Part shown: positions 47,693-56,190 of the stretch, piece after piece
Numbering within the stretch: the first letter of the stretch is position 1
Layout: every line of letters begins with the position of its first letter
Assembly: GCA_963664035.2 (NCBI GenBank)
Contig: OY760867.2
Location: 1,240,001 to 1,304,000, forward strand
Length of the DNA: 64,000 nucleotides
Reading direction: 5' to 3'
DNA from: G958296245 sp963664035
Lineage (GTDB): Bacteria; Chloroflexota; Dehalococcoidia; Lucifugimonadales; G958296245
Translations under genes and position numbers: made by a program
Notes under the pieces: generated by a model
What the model was told of the DNA's origin: nothing
Seen by the model: only the letters and a program-made list of their open reading frames with translations
The model's database searches: none

Positions 47693-49127
47693 GTAACTGT
47701 TCAGAGTTGATGAGAGAGGAGGAGATTACGGGACTCGATGAGGGGATTGAGACCTCTGGCTCTCCAGGTGCCGAAAAGGGATGCCAGGGCCATCTTGCTT
47801 TGGGTTCCCCTCTCAGAGCGAGTGCCGCCACTGATCTTTCGACTGATGACCAGGTGTCTGAGGCTCCGCTCAGCCGCGTTGTTCTCAGGCGGCACGTTGG
47901 GATGCGAGACGAAGACGAACAACTCTTTGATGAACCGTTCCATGCGTCGGCAGAGCTTGGCTTGAGGCGCCGTCTGGTCGTCGGAGAAGGGGTGGCACAG
48001 CGACAGCAACCGTCTCTCCAACACCAACTGGTTGGACGACACTGACCGCTGATAACCGGCCGCCCTATGGTCGACAGTGGCAGCGCAGGTCTTGGCCTCG
48101 TCATATAGTTGACGCACCGCTCGGGCCCACCGAGACAGGCCAGCGTCCTGAGGGTACAGCGCCTCCAGGTCACGGATGTCCCGCAGAAGGTGGACCCAGC
48201 ACCGCTGCTTGAGACCAGGGTAGTGGTTGTATGCGGCGTAGAAGTCGCTCACCAGCACCCCGCTGAAGGAGTCTCCCAACGCCTCGTCCACCACACCCTT
48301 GCCGCGACCACGAAGCAGGAAGTACCGGTCAGTCGGTGTGCTGAATGTCCAGACATAGCCGTTGACCCCGTCCTGACGCCATCCGGTCTCATCGGCATTG
48401 ACCACCGGAGAGCCCCGGATGCGCTCGACCATCTCAGCCACTGTCGGCTGTGCCCGTCGCGCCATCCGGTGAATCATGTCTACGATGGCGCCCACGCTCA
48501 GCCTGAGCTGATGGACCGTCTGCAGGTACTGCTGGATACTCCTTATGGGAAGCCGGCCCTCCTCTCGAAGCGTCACTACCAAGCTCACCAGATTGACGCC
48601 AAAGCGCTGACGGCCCACTGCCAGCCCCTTCAACGGGTCTTGGGGCAGCCGCCGTTGTCCGCATAGAGCACACATTCGGGCGACGATGACCTGCTCGATC
48701 ACCTCTACCGGAGCCAACGGAAGCTCGATCACCTCCCGCGTACTATGCACCCAGCCCCCCGTCAGGCCCGTACCACACCCAGGGCACGACTCAGCGGCGT
48801 GCACCACCCGCCGGGTGGGTTCCATCCGCCGACGGGCAAAGCCGTGAGCACGCTCCTTCCGAGGCTTCCTGCTCTCCGACTCTCGCCGCTTGGTCGCCTT
48901 GTTGCCCGGCATCCCTACAGACGAGCCACGAGTTGCGCGGCGCTCCAACCCTTCGACCCGCCGCCGAAGCTCTGCGATCACCAACTGCTGCTCGGCGATG
49001 ATCGCCAGCAGGGTCTCCCGGCTTGCGCTATTGAGGTCTGATCCAATCTTCACCACTCCCTTATGGCACAACTGGTCACCTGAACGCTAGGCTTTTCAAG
49101 TTCACCTCATCAACTCTGAACAGTCTC
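47693..49127 (-). mobile_element. IS66-family insertion sequence, single-gene type
   Basis: Left end GTAACTGTTCAGAGTTGA and right end complement GAGACTGTTCAGAGTTGA form about 22 bp of inverted repeat with two mismatches. An 8-bp duplication GAACAGTT flanks it at 47685-47692 and 49128-49135, the length typical of IS66. One transposase gene is present, without the tnpA and tnpB helpers of classical IS66, as in the ISBst12-like subgroup. Its ends are almost the same as those of the 122-bp element it sits in. Confidence 0.9.
47701..49071 (-). CDS. IS66-family transposase (TnpC type)
   Basis: A 456-residue protein. An N-terminal leucine-zipper-like helix (LAIIAEQQLVIAELRRRVEG) is followed by a basic region, then a zinc finger (CPGCGTGLTGGW and CALCGQRRLP). 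The catalytic core is VVNADETGWRQDGVNGYVWT, VLVSDFYAAYNHYPGLKQRC and VPPENNAAERSLRHLVISRK (D-D-E). The start is TTG 49071, with GTG codons shortly after as alternatives. The stop lies within the left inverted repeat. It appears intact. Confidence 0.93.
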   Translation of the reverse strand: MCHKGVVKIGSDLNSASRETLLAIIAEQQLVIAELRRRVEGLERRATRGSSVGMPGNKATKRRESESRKPRKERAHGFARRRMEPTRRVVHAAESCPGCGTGLTGGWVHSTREVIELPLAPVEVIEQVIVARMCALCGQRRLPQDPLKGLAVGRQRFGVNLVSLVVTLREEGRLPIRSIQQYLQTVHQLRLSVGAIVDMIHRMARRAQPTVAEMVERIRGSPVVNADETGWRQDGVNGYVWTFSTPTDRYFLLRGRGKGVVDEALGDSFSGVLVSDFYAAYNHYPGLKQRCWVHLLRDIRDLEALYPQDAGLSRWARAVRQLYDEAKTCAATVDHRAAGYQRSVSSNQLVLERRLLSLCHPFSDDQTAPQAKLCRRMERFIKELFVFVSHPNVPPENNAAERSLRHLVISRKISGGTRSERGTQSKMALASLFGTWRARGLNPLIESRNLLLSHQL

Positions 49128-49143
49128 GAACAGTTACCACAAC

Positions 49144-49173
49144 TTGACACAGCTTGGCACTGGCCGATAGTAT
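49144..49173 (+). promoter_or_regulatory. Promoter-like sequence beside the IS66 element
   Basis: TTGACA (49144-49149) and TAGTAT (49168-49173) with 18-bp spacing lie just outside the element, partly within its right target duplication. No start codon with a ribosome binding site follows, but a terminator does, 54 bp later. Confidence 0.5.
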
Positions 49174-49179
49174 GAACTT

Positions 49180-49257
49180 GCTCAGCGTCTCCCGATAGTA
49201 ACCAGGTTGGAGCGTGGGCTATACTGAGGATCCCTGCGGGGATCCTCTTAGTTCTTT
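49180..49257 (+). ncRNA. Candidate small RNA (promoter plus terminator, no ORF)
   Basis: Between the promoter-like pair at 49144-49173 and the hairpin at 49227-49248 lie about 75 nt without an ORF. A short transcript would end with the GAGGATCC hairpin and a T-rich tail. The alternative is that the promoter once drove a gene displaced by the mobile elements. Sequence alone cannot tell. Confidence 0.3.
49227..49248 (+). terminator. Intrinsic terminator
   Basis: GAGGATCCCTGCGGGGATCC then TC forms a 9-bp stem with a 4-base loop. It is followed on the plus strand by TTAGTTCTTT, so it acts for plus-strand transcription. It lies 38 bp before the convergent end of the PD-(D/E)xK gene. Confidence 0.7.
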
Positions 49258-49285
49258 GTCCATCGCGGTTAGCCGGTGCCTTGGG

Positions 49286-50380
49286 TCAGGTGTTGCGTGA
49301 TAGGGCAGCCGCGCTCCTGAGGGCATCGACAAACCTGTCCACTTCCTCGGTGGTCTGGAAGAAGCCCCTCAGGCCGCGCGCGCCTCTCTTCTCCTCCTCG
49401 GAGCTGCCGGCCCATCCTGACAGGTCCTCCTCATGAGAGTTTGGAGGCAACCACGTCCGCAACTCCTCGAAGCCTATCCCCAATAGGTCCTTGAAGCGGT
49501 CCGAGTGCGCCCTGAATCTCAACCCGTCGTCCTCATCGTGACGTTCTGCGTCAACGATGAGGACCGTTCGCATAGCGCCGTCATCTCGCCGTAGCCGATA
49601 CCAGACCCTGTTCGTGTAGGGCTGTGCAGACAGAATGCCCCGGACGCCGCTTTTCATCTGAGCGTACAACTCGCCTATGCCATTGGCGTTGGCCATTTCC
49701 TGGAGGCCGTCCACGGTCTGGCGTGTCATCCTTCTGGACGTGGTTCGCGATTTGGCTTCAGCTTCCGCAGGCTCTATTAGGTACACTTGGGCCAGTATGC
49801 TCCTGTCACCCTTGTCTTTGAAGTGCTGGACCGTAGCTACATTGATGGGCACGTTCATGCTGGACAAGTAGCGAACGATCCTCTCGGTACTGGAGTCCAT
49901 CGATTCGGCAACGATGAGCGAGCGATGGCCCAGATTGAGCTCGTCTGGCAGCGGCTTCTCAAATCTTTCCTGAAATGCCGAATCCAACGAATCCGGTCTG
50001 CCAAAGTGGTCGTCGGCTATGTCCGCCAGCCGCTCGTGGGGTAGGTCTCTTACCCAAGACGCGTAGTCCAGCGCCTGCGCGGTTACATCCCTTGGCGTTC
50101 GGCCTTTCTTCAACTCCACTACTACCGTATCTCCGGCACTGTCCAAGCAGAGCAGGTCGATCACTCCCTCGAAGTCGGTGCGAACTTGTTTCCCAATCAC
50201 CAGCAGATTGGGGTCCAGTACGGAGATGTCGCTAGCCAACCAGCCTTCCAAGCGTTCCTCCAAGTTGACCTCGTTACTTGGTATCTCATGGAGCTCCTTG
50301 TCGGATATTACTTCCCAGAGGCGGACCTGTTGCATCGAACCCTCCCGTGTGGCTTCGTTCGCGTCGATCTGATCGTCCAT
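49286..50380 (-). CDS. PD-(D/E)xK nuclease-like protein (NucS/DUF91-type core)
   Basis: A 364-residue protein starts at ATG behind GGGAGAAGCT. EVNLEERLEGWLASDISVLD, NLLVIGKQVRTDFEGVIDLL and GDTVVVELKKGRTPRDVTAQ give the G-x-x-D and E-x-K catalytic motifs, with a following Q-A-L-D-Y helix, as in NucS/DUF91 endonucleases. The C-terminal half (residues 230-364) has GVRGILSAQPYTNRVWYRLR and is of unknown fold. No modification methylase is adjacent, so this is not an obvious restriction system. It is divergent from gdh and may serve DNA repair or defence. Confidence 0.75.
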   Translation of the reverse strand: MDDQIDANEATREGSMQQVRLWEVISDKELHEIPSNEVNLEERLEGWLASDISVLDPNLLVIGKQVRTDFEGVIDLLCLDSAGDTVVVELKKGRTPRDVTAQALDYASWVRDLPHERLADIADDHFGRPDSLDSAFQERFEKPLPDELNLGHRSLIVAESMDSSTERIVRYLSSMNVPINVATVQHFKDKGDRSILAQVYLIEPAEAEAKSRTTSRRMTRQTVDGLQEMANANGIGELYAQMKSGVRGILSAQPYTNRVWYRLRRDDGAMRTVLIVDAERHDEDDGLRFRAHSDRFKDLLGIGFEELRTWLPPNSHEEDLSGWAGSSEEEKRGARGLRGFFQTTEEVDRFVDALRSAAALSRNT

Positions 50381-50619
50381 AGCTTCTCCCGCTCCGTGTA
50401 GTCTCGCAGGAGCCGCTGTCCTCTTCCGCCCAGTGGGGTCTCGTCATCATACGCCATGGCGCAACCCGTGCTCGATGATTAGAGGGCGGCGGCGATGCTG
50501 GATCTGAGCTATCCCGTTCGGCTTGCTGTAACATGGAACCCACGTGCACGTTGTAATGTCACACGGCGGACGCAGGCCAGTCCAGGGGTTGCCGGGGGCG
50601 TCCGCGATGAGGCAGGCAG

Positions 50620-51852
50620 ATGAACGCATTCGACGAAGTGAACATGTTCTTCGACCGCGCGGCCGACCGCCTGGGCCTCGACGATGGGAGCCGCGAGCTC
50701 CTGAGGAAGCCGTGGCGCGAACTGACCGTCTCCGTGCCGGTACGGATGGACGACGGCTCCATCAGGGTCTTCAACGGCTACCGCATACAGCACAACGCGG
50801 CGCGCGGCCCCTACAAGGGCGGCACGCGCTACCACCCCGCCGCCGACGTCAACGAGGTGCGGGCGCTGGCGTCTCTGATGACGTGGAAGACGGCCGTCGT
50901 CGACATCCCGTTCGGCGGCGCGAAGGGCGGCATCCAGTGCGATCCCAGGACACTGAGCGAGTCCGAGCGGAACCGGATGACCCGTCGATATACGACGAAC
51001 ATCCACCATCTGCTGGGCGTGAACCGGGACATCCCCGCTCCCGACATGGGCACCAACTCTCAGACGATGGCCTGGATGATGGACGCCTACGGCGCCATAG
51101 CCGGGTACACGCCCGGCATCGTGACCGGCAAGCCCATCGAGCTGGGCGGCTCGGTTGGAAGAGACGCCGCGCCGGGCCGCGGGGCCGTCTACGTGATGAA
51201 GGAGGCGGCCAGGGACCTGGGCGTCTCGGTCGACGGCGCTCGAGTCGTCGTCCAGGGGTTTGGACAGGTGGGTAGCTGGGTGGCGCGAATTGCGCACGAG
51301 ATGGGGTGCAAGGTCGTTGCCGTGAGCAGCATAGAGGGAGGGATATACGATCCGAAGGGCCTCGACATCCCTGCCGTCGTCGACCACCATGAGGAGGCTA
51401 CGGGCGTCGTCGGGTTTCCCGGCGCGGACACCGTGACCAACGCCGAGCTCTTGGAGCTCGATTGCGACGTGCTCGTGCCGGCGGCCATCGAGAGCGTGAT
51501 CCACGAGGGCAACGCCGACCGTATCAAGGCGGCGGTCGTCGTGGAGGCCGCGAACCATCCCGTCACGCCGGAGGGGGACGCGATACTGAGCGACCGGGGC
51601 GTTCACGTCCTGCCCGATATCCTCGTCAACGCCGGAGGCGTGGTCGGCTCCTACTTCGAGTGGACGCAGAACCTGTACCAGCACAAGTGGGACGAGGACG
51701 AGGTCAACGCCGAGCTGCACAAGATCATGGCGAACGCCTACCGCGACGTGTGGGACGTCGTCCGGCGCGAGCGCGTCACGTTCCGGGAGGCGGCCTTCCT
51801 GCTCGGCGTGGGGCGCGTCCACCACACCGCGAAGCTGCGGGGGTTCGTGTAG
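50620..51852 (+). CDS. gdhA: Glutamate dehydrogenase
   Basis: This 410-residue Glu/Leu/Phe/Val dehydrogenase has AARGPYKGGTRYHPAADVNE (substrate Lys), DIPFGGAKGGIQCDP (catalytic Lys) and NRDIPAPDMGTNSQTMAWMM (catalytic Asp). The Rossmann motif is ARVVVQGFGQVGSWVARIAH. The size matches the hexameric small form. It converts glutamate and NAD(P) to 2-oxoglutarate and ammonia. The aldolase starts 4 bp after its stop, so it heads a four-gene run on the plus strand. Confidence 0.96.
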   Translation: MNAFDEVNMFFDRAADRLGLDDGSRELLRKPWRELTVSVPVRMDDGSIRVFNGYRIQHNAARGPYKGGTRYHPAADVNEVRALASLMTWKTAVVDIPFGGAKGGIQCDPRTLSESERNRMTRRYTTNIHHLLGVNRDIPAPDMGTNSQTMAWMMDAYGAIAGYTPGIVTGKPIELGGSVGRDAAPGRGAVYVMKEAARDLGVSVDGARVVVQGFGQVGSWVARIAHEMGCKVVAVSSIEGGIYDPKGLDIPAVVDHHEEATGVVGFPGADTVTNAELLELDCDVLVPAAIESVIHEGNADRIKAAVVVEAANHPVTPEGDAILSDRGVHVLPDILVNAGGVVGSYFEWTQNLYQHKWDEDEVNAELHKIMANAYRDVWDVVRRERVTFREAAFLLGVGRVHHTAKLRGFV

Positions 51853-51856
51853 GGCT

Positions 51857-52549
51857 ATGACGGCGCAGGCAAGCCGGTGGGCAGCCGAGAAGCGGGCCGT
51901 GGCGGACGGCGCGAAGCGGCTAGCCGCCCTTGGCCTGGTCAGCGGCTCCAGCGGCAACGTCAGCGCCAGGCTGCCCTCCGACGGCCCGCGAGAGCTGATT
52001 GCGGTCACGCCGTCGGGGAAGCGGTACTCGGAGATGGACGAGAGCGACGTAGTCGTGGCAGACTTCGGGCTGGAGGCGGTGGAGGGCGACCTGGCCCCGT
52101 CGTCGGAGTCCCTGCTGCACGTCGCCATCTACAGGAACAGGCCCGACGTGGGAGCCGTGGTCCATACCCACTCGGAGTACGCCACCGTCCTGGCGGTCGC
52201 GGGCCTGGAGGCGCCGCCGGTCATAGACGAGATGGCGGTCGTGCTGGGAGGCGGCGTTCGCGTCTCCGAGTACGCCTTCCCGGGTACGCAGGCGCTGGCC
52301 GACAACGTCTGCGCGGCCCTGGAGGGCCGGAACGCGGCCATCATTAGGAACCACGGCGCCGTGGGGGTGGGCCGCGACCTGGAGGAGGCCATCGACGTGA
52401 GTATGCTGGTCGAGCGCGTCTGCAAGGTCTTCGTATACGCCAGGCTTCTGGGGAGGGCGGACGCTCTGCCGGATGAGGTCGTAGCCGCCGAGGCCGAGTT
52501 GTTCCGCATGCGACTTGGCGCCGAAACAGAGTTGGGAGGATATGCGTAA
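51857..52549 (+). CDS. Class II aldolase/adducin family protein
   Basis: A 230-residue zinc aldolase: LGLVSGSSGNVSARLPS, LIAVTPSGKRYSEMDESDVV and SSESLLHVAIYRNRPDVGAV carry the N-terminal and catalytic Glu regions. VVHTHSEYATVLAVAGLEAP holds the paired metal histidines, and AAIIRNHGAVGVGRDLEEAI the third histidine. Relatives split fuculose-, ribulose- or methylthioribulose phosphates. Its stop overlaps the next ATG (TAATG). Placement with a nucleoside hydrolase suggests a role in sugar salvage from nucleosides. Confidence 0.9.
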   Translation: MTAQASRWAAEKRAVADGAKRLAALGLVSGSSGNVSARLPSDGPRELIAVTPSGKRYSEMDESDVVVADFGLEAVEGDLAPSSESLLHVAIYRNRPDVGAVVHTHSEYATVLAVAGLEAPPVIDEMAVVLGGGVRVSEYAFPGTQALADNVCAALEGRNAAIIRNHGAVGVGRDLEEAIDVSMLVERVCKVFVYARLLGRADALPDEVVAAEAELFRMRLGAETELGGYA

Positions 52550-52920
52550 TGGCCTCTTTGCCCGATTTCGTGATGCGCCGACTGTACGTCGAGGGGAGCC
52601 TTAGGAACGCCGCGGGCGGCTTCGAGTTCCAGATAAGCAACAGCCTCGCTTCGGCGCAGGTCCGCGGGGCGCTGCCCATCGTCGTCGACGGCAGTGAGCT
52701 TCCCCTGGGCGCAGCCTTCTTCTACGTCGAGGGGAAGGAGGTGGCGTTCAGCGCCGTTTCGAAGGAGGAACCGCTCACGCTCGCCGTGAACGCTACCTTC
52801 ACGATATGGGTCGACCGCGTGACGCTGGACCCAGGCCCGCACAAGGTGGAGATGGGCTTCGACGTACCAGGCATGGGGGTCGTCCGGATCGACTTCACGG
52901 ACACGGTGGCGGAGGGATGA
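52549..52920 (+). CDS. Small beta-rich conserved hypothetical protein
   Basis: A 123-residue protein: RRLYVEGSLRNAAGGFEFQI, VVDGSELPLGAAFFYVEGKE, LTLAVNATFTIWVDRVTLDP and HKVEMGFDVPGMGVVRIDFT. Nearly all of it is predicted strand, with no Cys or membrane helix. It resembles small DUF6379/C-glycoside deglycosidase beta-type proteins, a resemblance I cannot confirm. It sits in tight overlap with the aldolase and nucleoside hydrolase genes (ATGA), so it probably works with them. Confidence 0.75.
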   Translation: MASLPDFVMRRLYVEGSLRNAAGGFEFQISNSLASAQVRGALPIVVDGSELPLGAAFFYVEGKEVAFSAVSKEEPLTLAVNATFTIWVDRVTLDPGPHKVEMGFDVPGMGVVRIDFTDTVAEG

Positions 52921-53930
52921 GCAAGGTCGCCGCGTTGCCGCGGCCGGGGCAGCGCCCCGATGAGACGGCCCTCGCAGGCCCGGCGGCCGTTCGCGCGGAC
53001 CGGCGAGGCGGCGCCGAGAGAGAGGCCGGGGCAGCCAAGAAGAAGGTGCTCATCGACGCGGACCCCGGCACGGACGACGCGCTCGCCCTCATCGCGGCGC
53101 TCAACTCCCCCGAGATGGACGTCCTGGGCGTGACGACGGTGGGAGGCAACGCCTCGCTCGCCGACACGACCCGCAACGCGCTCCGGCTGCTGGACCATCT
53201 CGGCTCCGACCTGCCCGTCTCGCGCGGCTCGGCGCGCCCCCTGAGGGGCCGGTTCGAGTACGCCTACCACTTCCACGGCGCCGCCGGCCTGGGCGTGAGG
53301 CTGCCTGGCCCGCGCACGGCGGCCACTGCCGTGGGCGCGGTCGAGCGCATCGTCGGCGCCGCGTCGGAGTACAGGGGCGCCCTCACGCTGATCGCCCTCG
53401 GGCCGCTAACGAACGTCGCAAGAGCGATGCGAAGCAATCCCAGGCTTGCGGGGTGGATCGCGGAGGTGGTCGTCATGGGCGGCGCGGTGGAAGTCCCCGG
53501 CAACGTCACGCCGCACGCGGAGTTCAACGTCTACAACGACCCGGAGGCCGCCCACGAGGTGCTCACGTCCGGTACGCCGGTCCGGCTGATCGGCCTGGAC
53601 GTGACCATGAAGCTGCGCCTCGACAGGGCCGGCAAGCCCTGGGCGGCCGGCGGAAGCGTGTCGGCGAAGCTCGCCAACAGGGTGCTCGCGGGCTGGTTCG
53701 AGACACATCCCGGCGACAGCCTGTACCACCTCCACGACCCCCTGGCCGTGGCGGCGGTCGTGGAGCCGGACCTGCTCGGGTACGGGAGTGCGCGCATGGC
53801 GGTCGAGACCGAGGACACCGGACGGCGGGGCAAGACGTCCGCGGTCTACGGAGACGGCCCGGCCAGGGTCGCCGTGGAGGTGGACGCCGGCCGGGCCGGA
53901 GAGTGGGTGCGGGCGCGGTTGTCCGCCTGA
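52917..53930 (+). CDS. Nucleoside hydrolase (IunH type)
   Basis: The ATG at 52917 overlaps the previous stop (ATGA) and gives 337 residues. KKVLIDADPGTDDALALIAA is the N-terminal D-x-D-x-x-x-D-D calcium site. LTLIALGPLTNVARAMRSNP, VVMGGAVEVPGNVTPHAEFN (catalytic Asn/His region) and LYHLHDPLAVAAVVEPDLLG (last calcium Asp) follow. It hydrolyses the N-glycosidic bond of nucleosides to base and ribose. The first 37 residues (to AGAAKKK) are basic and not part of the domain. Confidence 0.93.
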   Translation: MSKVAALPRPGQRPDETALAGPAAVRADRRGGAEREAGAAKKKVLIDADPGTDDALALIAALNSPEMDVLGVTTVGGNASLADTTRNALRLLDHLGSDLPVSRGSARPLRGRFEYAYHFHGAAGLGVRLPGPRTAATAVGAVERIVGAASEYRGALTLIALGPLTNVARAMRSNPRLAGWIAEVVVMGGAVEVPGNVTPHAEFNVYNDPEAAHEVLTSGTPVRLIGLDVTMKLRLDRAGKPWAAGGSVSAKLANRVLAGWFETHPGDSLYHLHDPLAVAAVVEPDLLGYGSARMAVETEDTGRRGKTSAVYGDGPARVAVEVDAGRAGEWVRARLSA

Positions 53931-54004
53931 CCTGGCCCTGCCCAAGCGGGCGCCGGCGTGAGATAGAATTGGCGCAGGCGGAAAGCTAAACGGAGGTTCA
54001 CCAG

Positions 54005-54436
54005 ATGGACATAGTGAAGCGTATATTGGCTGTATACCTCATAGCGGCGGGGCTTGCGGCGGCCGTCCTGCTGATGGCGACGGGGCTGATCCACGACGGG
54101 TCGGCGGACTACCCGCTGTGGAAGATAATGAACTGGTTCATGGCGGCCGGCGTGCTCGTGGTGTTGGCCGCGAGCTTCATGCGCAAGCGCGCCATGGGAG
54201 GCGGCGACGACGCGGGCATCCGCGAATACGTGGCGGTCAACGCGGCCTACTACGGCGCCATCGTGCTGACGATGCTCTTCTTCTGGGAATGGTTCTGGAC
54301 CCTGAACCCCGAAAGCGAGACCGGCGACGCCGTGACCTCGCACCTGGTCTACTTCCCCATCATGGACGCCCTCTTCACGTGCCTCGCCCTCACCACAGCC
54401 GCCAACCTCTGGAGCAGCGCCCGCTCGGACGATTAG
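54005..54436 (+). CDS. Small four-helix membrane protein
   Basis: A 143-residue protein starts at ATG behind CGGAGGTTCACC. Four hydrophobic segments (about 9-28, 42-60, 77-95 and 118-136) are visible, with Trp-rich turns (LWKIMNWFMAAGVLVVLAAS; FFWEWFWTLNP). I do not recognise a named family. It faces argS tail to tail with 4 bp between stops. Confidence 0.7.
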   Translation: MDIVKRILAVYLIAAGLAAAVLLMATGLIHDGSADYPLWKIMNWFMAAGVLVVLAASFMRKRAMGGGDDAGIREYVAVNAAYYGAIVLTMLFFWEWFWTLNPESETGDAVTSHLVYFPIMDALFTCLALTTAANLWSSARSDD

Positions 54437-54440
54437 GCCG

Positions 54441-56111
54441 CTACATGCGCTCCGGCGCGTCCATGAGCATCAGGTCCAGGCAGCGGGCGAGCACGGCGCG
54501 GGCGGCGGCGACCAGCTTCAGGCGGGCCTTCGACACGGGCAGGTCCTCCGGGTCGCGGGAGACGACGCGGCAACTGTCGTTGAACCGGTGGTATAGGGTG
54601 GCGAGTTCCAGGGAGTAGGAAGTCAGGTGGTGGGGAGACAGGTTGGCGGCCATCGTCTCTATCAGCTCCGGCAGCTGTAGCATCTTCCTGAGCAGGTCCA
54701 GCTCCGCCTCGTGTGTCAGCAGCAGGACGTCGCCGTCGCCGTGGTCGATCCCGCGCCCGCGCGCCAGCTTCTGTATGCCGCAGATGCGGGCATGAGCGTA
54801 CTGCACGTAGTAGACCGGGTTCTCCCTGGACTGCTGCGCCGCCAGGTCGAGGTCGAACTCCATCTGGCTGTCCGGCGAGCGGGTCAGGAAGAAGAAGCGG
54901 CAGGCGTCCGGGCCGACCTCGTCCACCAGCTCCTTCAGCGTCACGAGATCGCCGGCGCGAGTGGCCAGCCGGACCGTCTCGCCGCCGCGCCTCAGGGTGA
55001 CGAGTTGGTAGAGGAGCAGGTCGAGGCGGTCCTGGTCCAGGCCCAGCGCGGTCATCACGGCCTTCATGAAGGGCACGTTGCCCTGGTGGTCCGCCCCCCA
55101 GACGTCGATCACGCGGTCGAAGCCGCGCGTCACCAGCTTGTCGTAGTGGTAAGCCACGTCCGAGGCGAAGTAGGTGGGCGCCTTGTTGCTGCGGATGAAG
55201 ACCTTGTCCTTGTCGTCCCCCAGCAGGGTTGACATGAACCAGACGGCGCCTTCGCGCTCGGCCAGGTATCCGGTCTCCTCCAGCAGCTGGGAGACCTTGG
55301 CGAACTGGCCGTCGGAGTATAAGCTCCGCTCGTTGAACCAGACGTCGTACTCGACGCGCAGCTCTCGCAGGTCGCCCCTTATCAGGTCGACCATCTTGCG
55401 CAGCCCGACCGCGCCAATCTCGGCGACCGCTTCGTCCTCCGGCATGGACGCGAACCGGTCGCCCTCCTCCTCCGCGACCTCGCGCGCGAAGCCGACGAGG
55501 TAGTCGCCGCGGTAGCCGCCCTCCGGCAGATCGGCCTCCAGACCCAGCGCCTGGAGGTAGCGGGCGTGGAGGCTCCTGTAGAAGAGTTCCATCTGTGCGC
55601 CGCCGTCGTTCACGTAGTACTCGCGCTCCACCTCGTAGCCGGCGGCCTCCAGCACGTTGGCCAGCGCGCTTCCGAAGACGGCGCCCCTTGCGTGGCCGAC
55701 GTGGATGGGGCCGTTGGGGTTGACGCTCACGAACTCGACCTGCACCCTACGCCCCGCGCCCACGTCTGCGTTGCCGAACGAGGGCCCCGCGTCGAGGACC
55801 GCTTCGACCTGCCGGGCCAGCCATGCGGGGCCCAGGGTGAAGTTGATGAAGCCCGGCCTCGCCACGGCCACGCTCTCCACGGCCTCGTCCTCGGGTATCT
55901 CGGCGGCGATGGCCCCCGCGATCTCCATCGGGTTCCTGCGCATGGGGCGGGCCAGCTTCAGGGCGAGGCTGGACGAGTAGTCGCCGTGGCCGCGCCCCTG
56001 CGGGCGCTCGATGGCCGGCTCGGGAATATCGACGCGGGGAAGCAGCCCCTTGGACTGCGTCTCCGAGATGGCCGTCTTCAGCGCCGCTTCGATTCGTTGG
56101 TGCGCGTACAA
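54441..56111 (-). CDS. argS: Arginyl-tRNA synthetase
   Basis: This 556-residue class I synthetase starts at TTG (LYAHQRIEAALKTAISE). VSVNPNGPIHVGHARGAVFG contains the HIGH motif (HVGH), and EREYYVNDGGAQMELF is ArgS-specific. VIDVWGADHQGNVPFMKAVM and LVTLRRGGETVRLATRAGDL stand at the KMSK-loop position. The C-terminal DALR anticodon-binding domain is YYVQYAHARICGIQKLAR to SKARLKLVAAARAVLARCLD. It charges tRNA-Arg. Length and motifs are complete. Confidence 0.97.
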   Translation of the reverse strand: MYAHQRIEAALKTAISETQSKGLLPRVDIPEPAIERPQGRGHGDYSSSLALKLARPMRRNPMEIAGAIAAEIPEDEAVESVAVARPGFINFTLGPAWLARQVEAVLDAGPSFGNADVGAGRRVQVEFVSVNPNGPIHVGHARGAVFGSALANVLEAAGYEVEREYYVNDGGAQMELFYRSLHARYLQALGLEADLPEGGYRGDYLVGFAREVAEEEGDRFASMPEDEAVAEIGAVGLRKMVDLIRGDLRELRVEYDVWFNERSLYSDGQFAKVSQLLEETGYLAEREGAVWFMSTLLGDDKDKVFIRSNKAPTYFASDVAYHYDKLVTRGFDRVIDVWGADHQGNVPFMKAVMTALGLDQDRLDLLLYQLVTLRRGGETVRLATRAGDLVTLKELVDEVGPDACRFFFLTRSPDSQMEFDLDLAAQQSRENPVYYVQYAHARICGIQKLARGRGIDHGDGDVLLLTHEAELDLLRKMLQLPELIETMAANLSPHHLTSYSLELATLYHRFNDSCRVVSRDPEDLPVSKARLKLVAAARAVLARCLDLMLMDAPERM

Positions 56112-56190
56112 CTCCAGGATACCCCTTTCGTCCCTGCCGCAAGGAGAAAATAGCAGACCGCGGGCGGCGGCGCCAGACGCTCGGGCCGCG

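Larger units (their letters stand above)
47573..49137 (+). mobile_element. 122-bp non-autonomous element split by an IS66-type insertion
   Basis: The left 120 bp (47573-47692, starting GTAAATGTTCAGGGTACGG) and the last 2 bp (AC at 49136-49137) make up one small element, cut by the IS 2 bp from its end. Its own target duplication is CACAACTT at 47565-47572 and 49138-49145. The interior is the uninterrupted form of the sequence that is split at 18939-20365 by the IS4-like element. It has two hairpins (GGCAGCC/GGCTGC; GGGCG/CGCCC) and no ORF. Confidence 0.9.
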
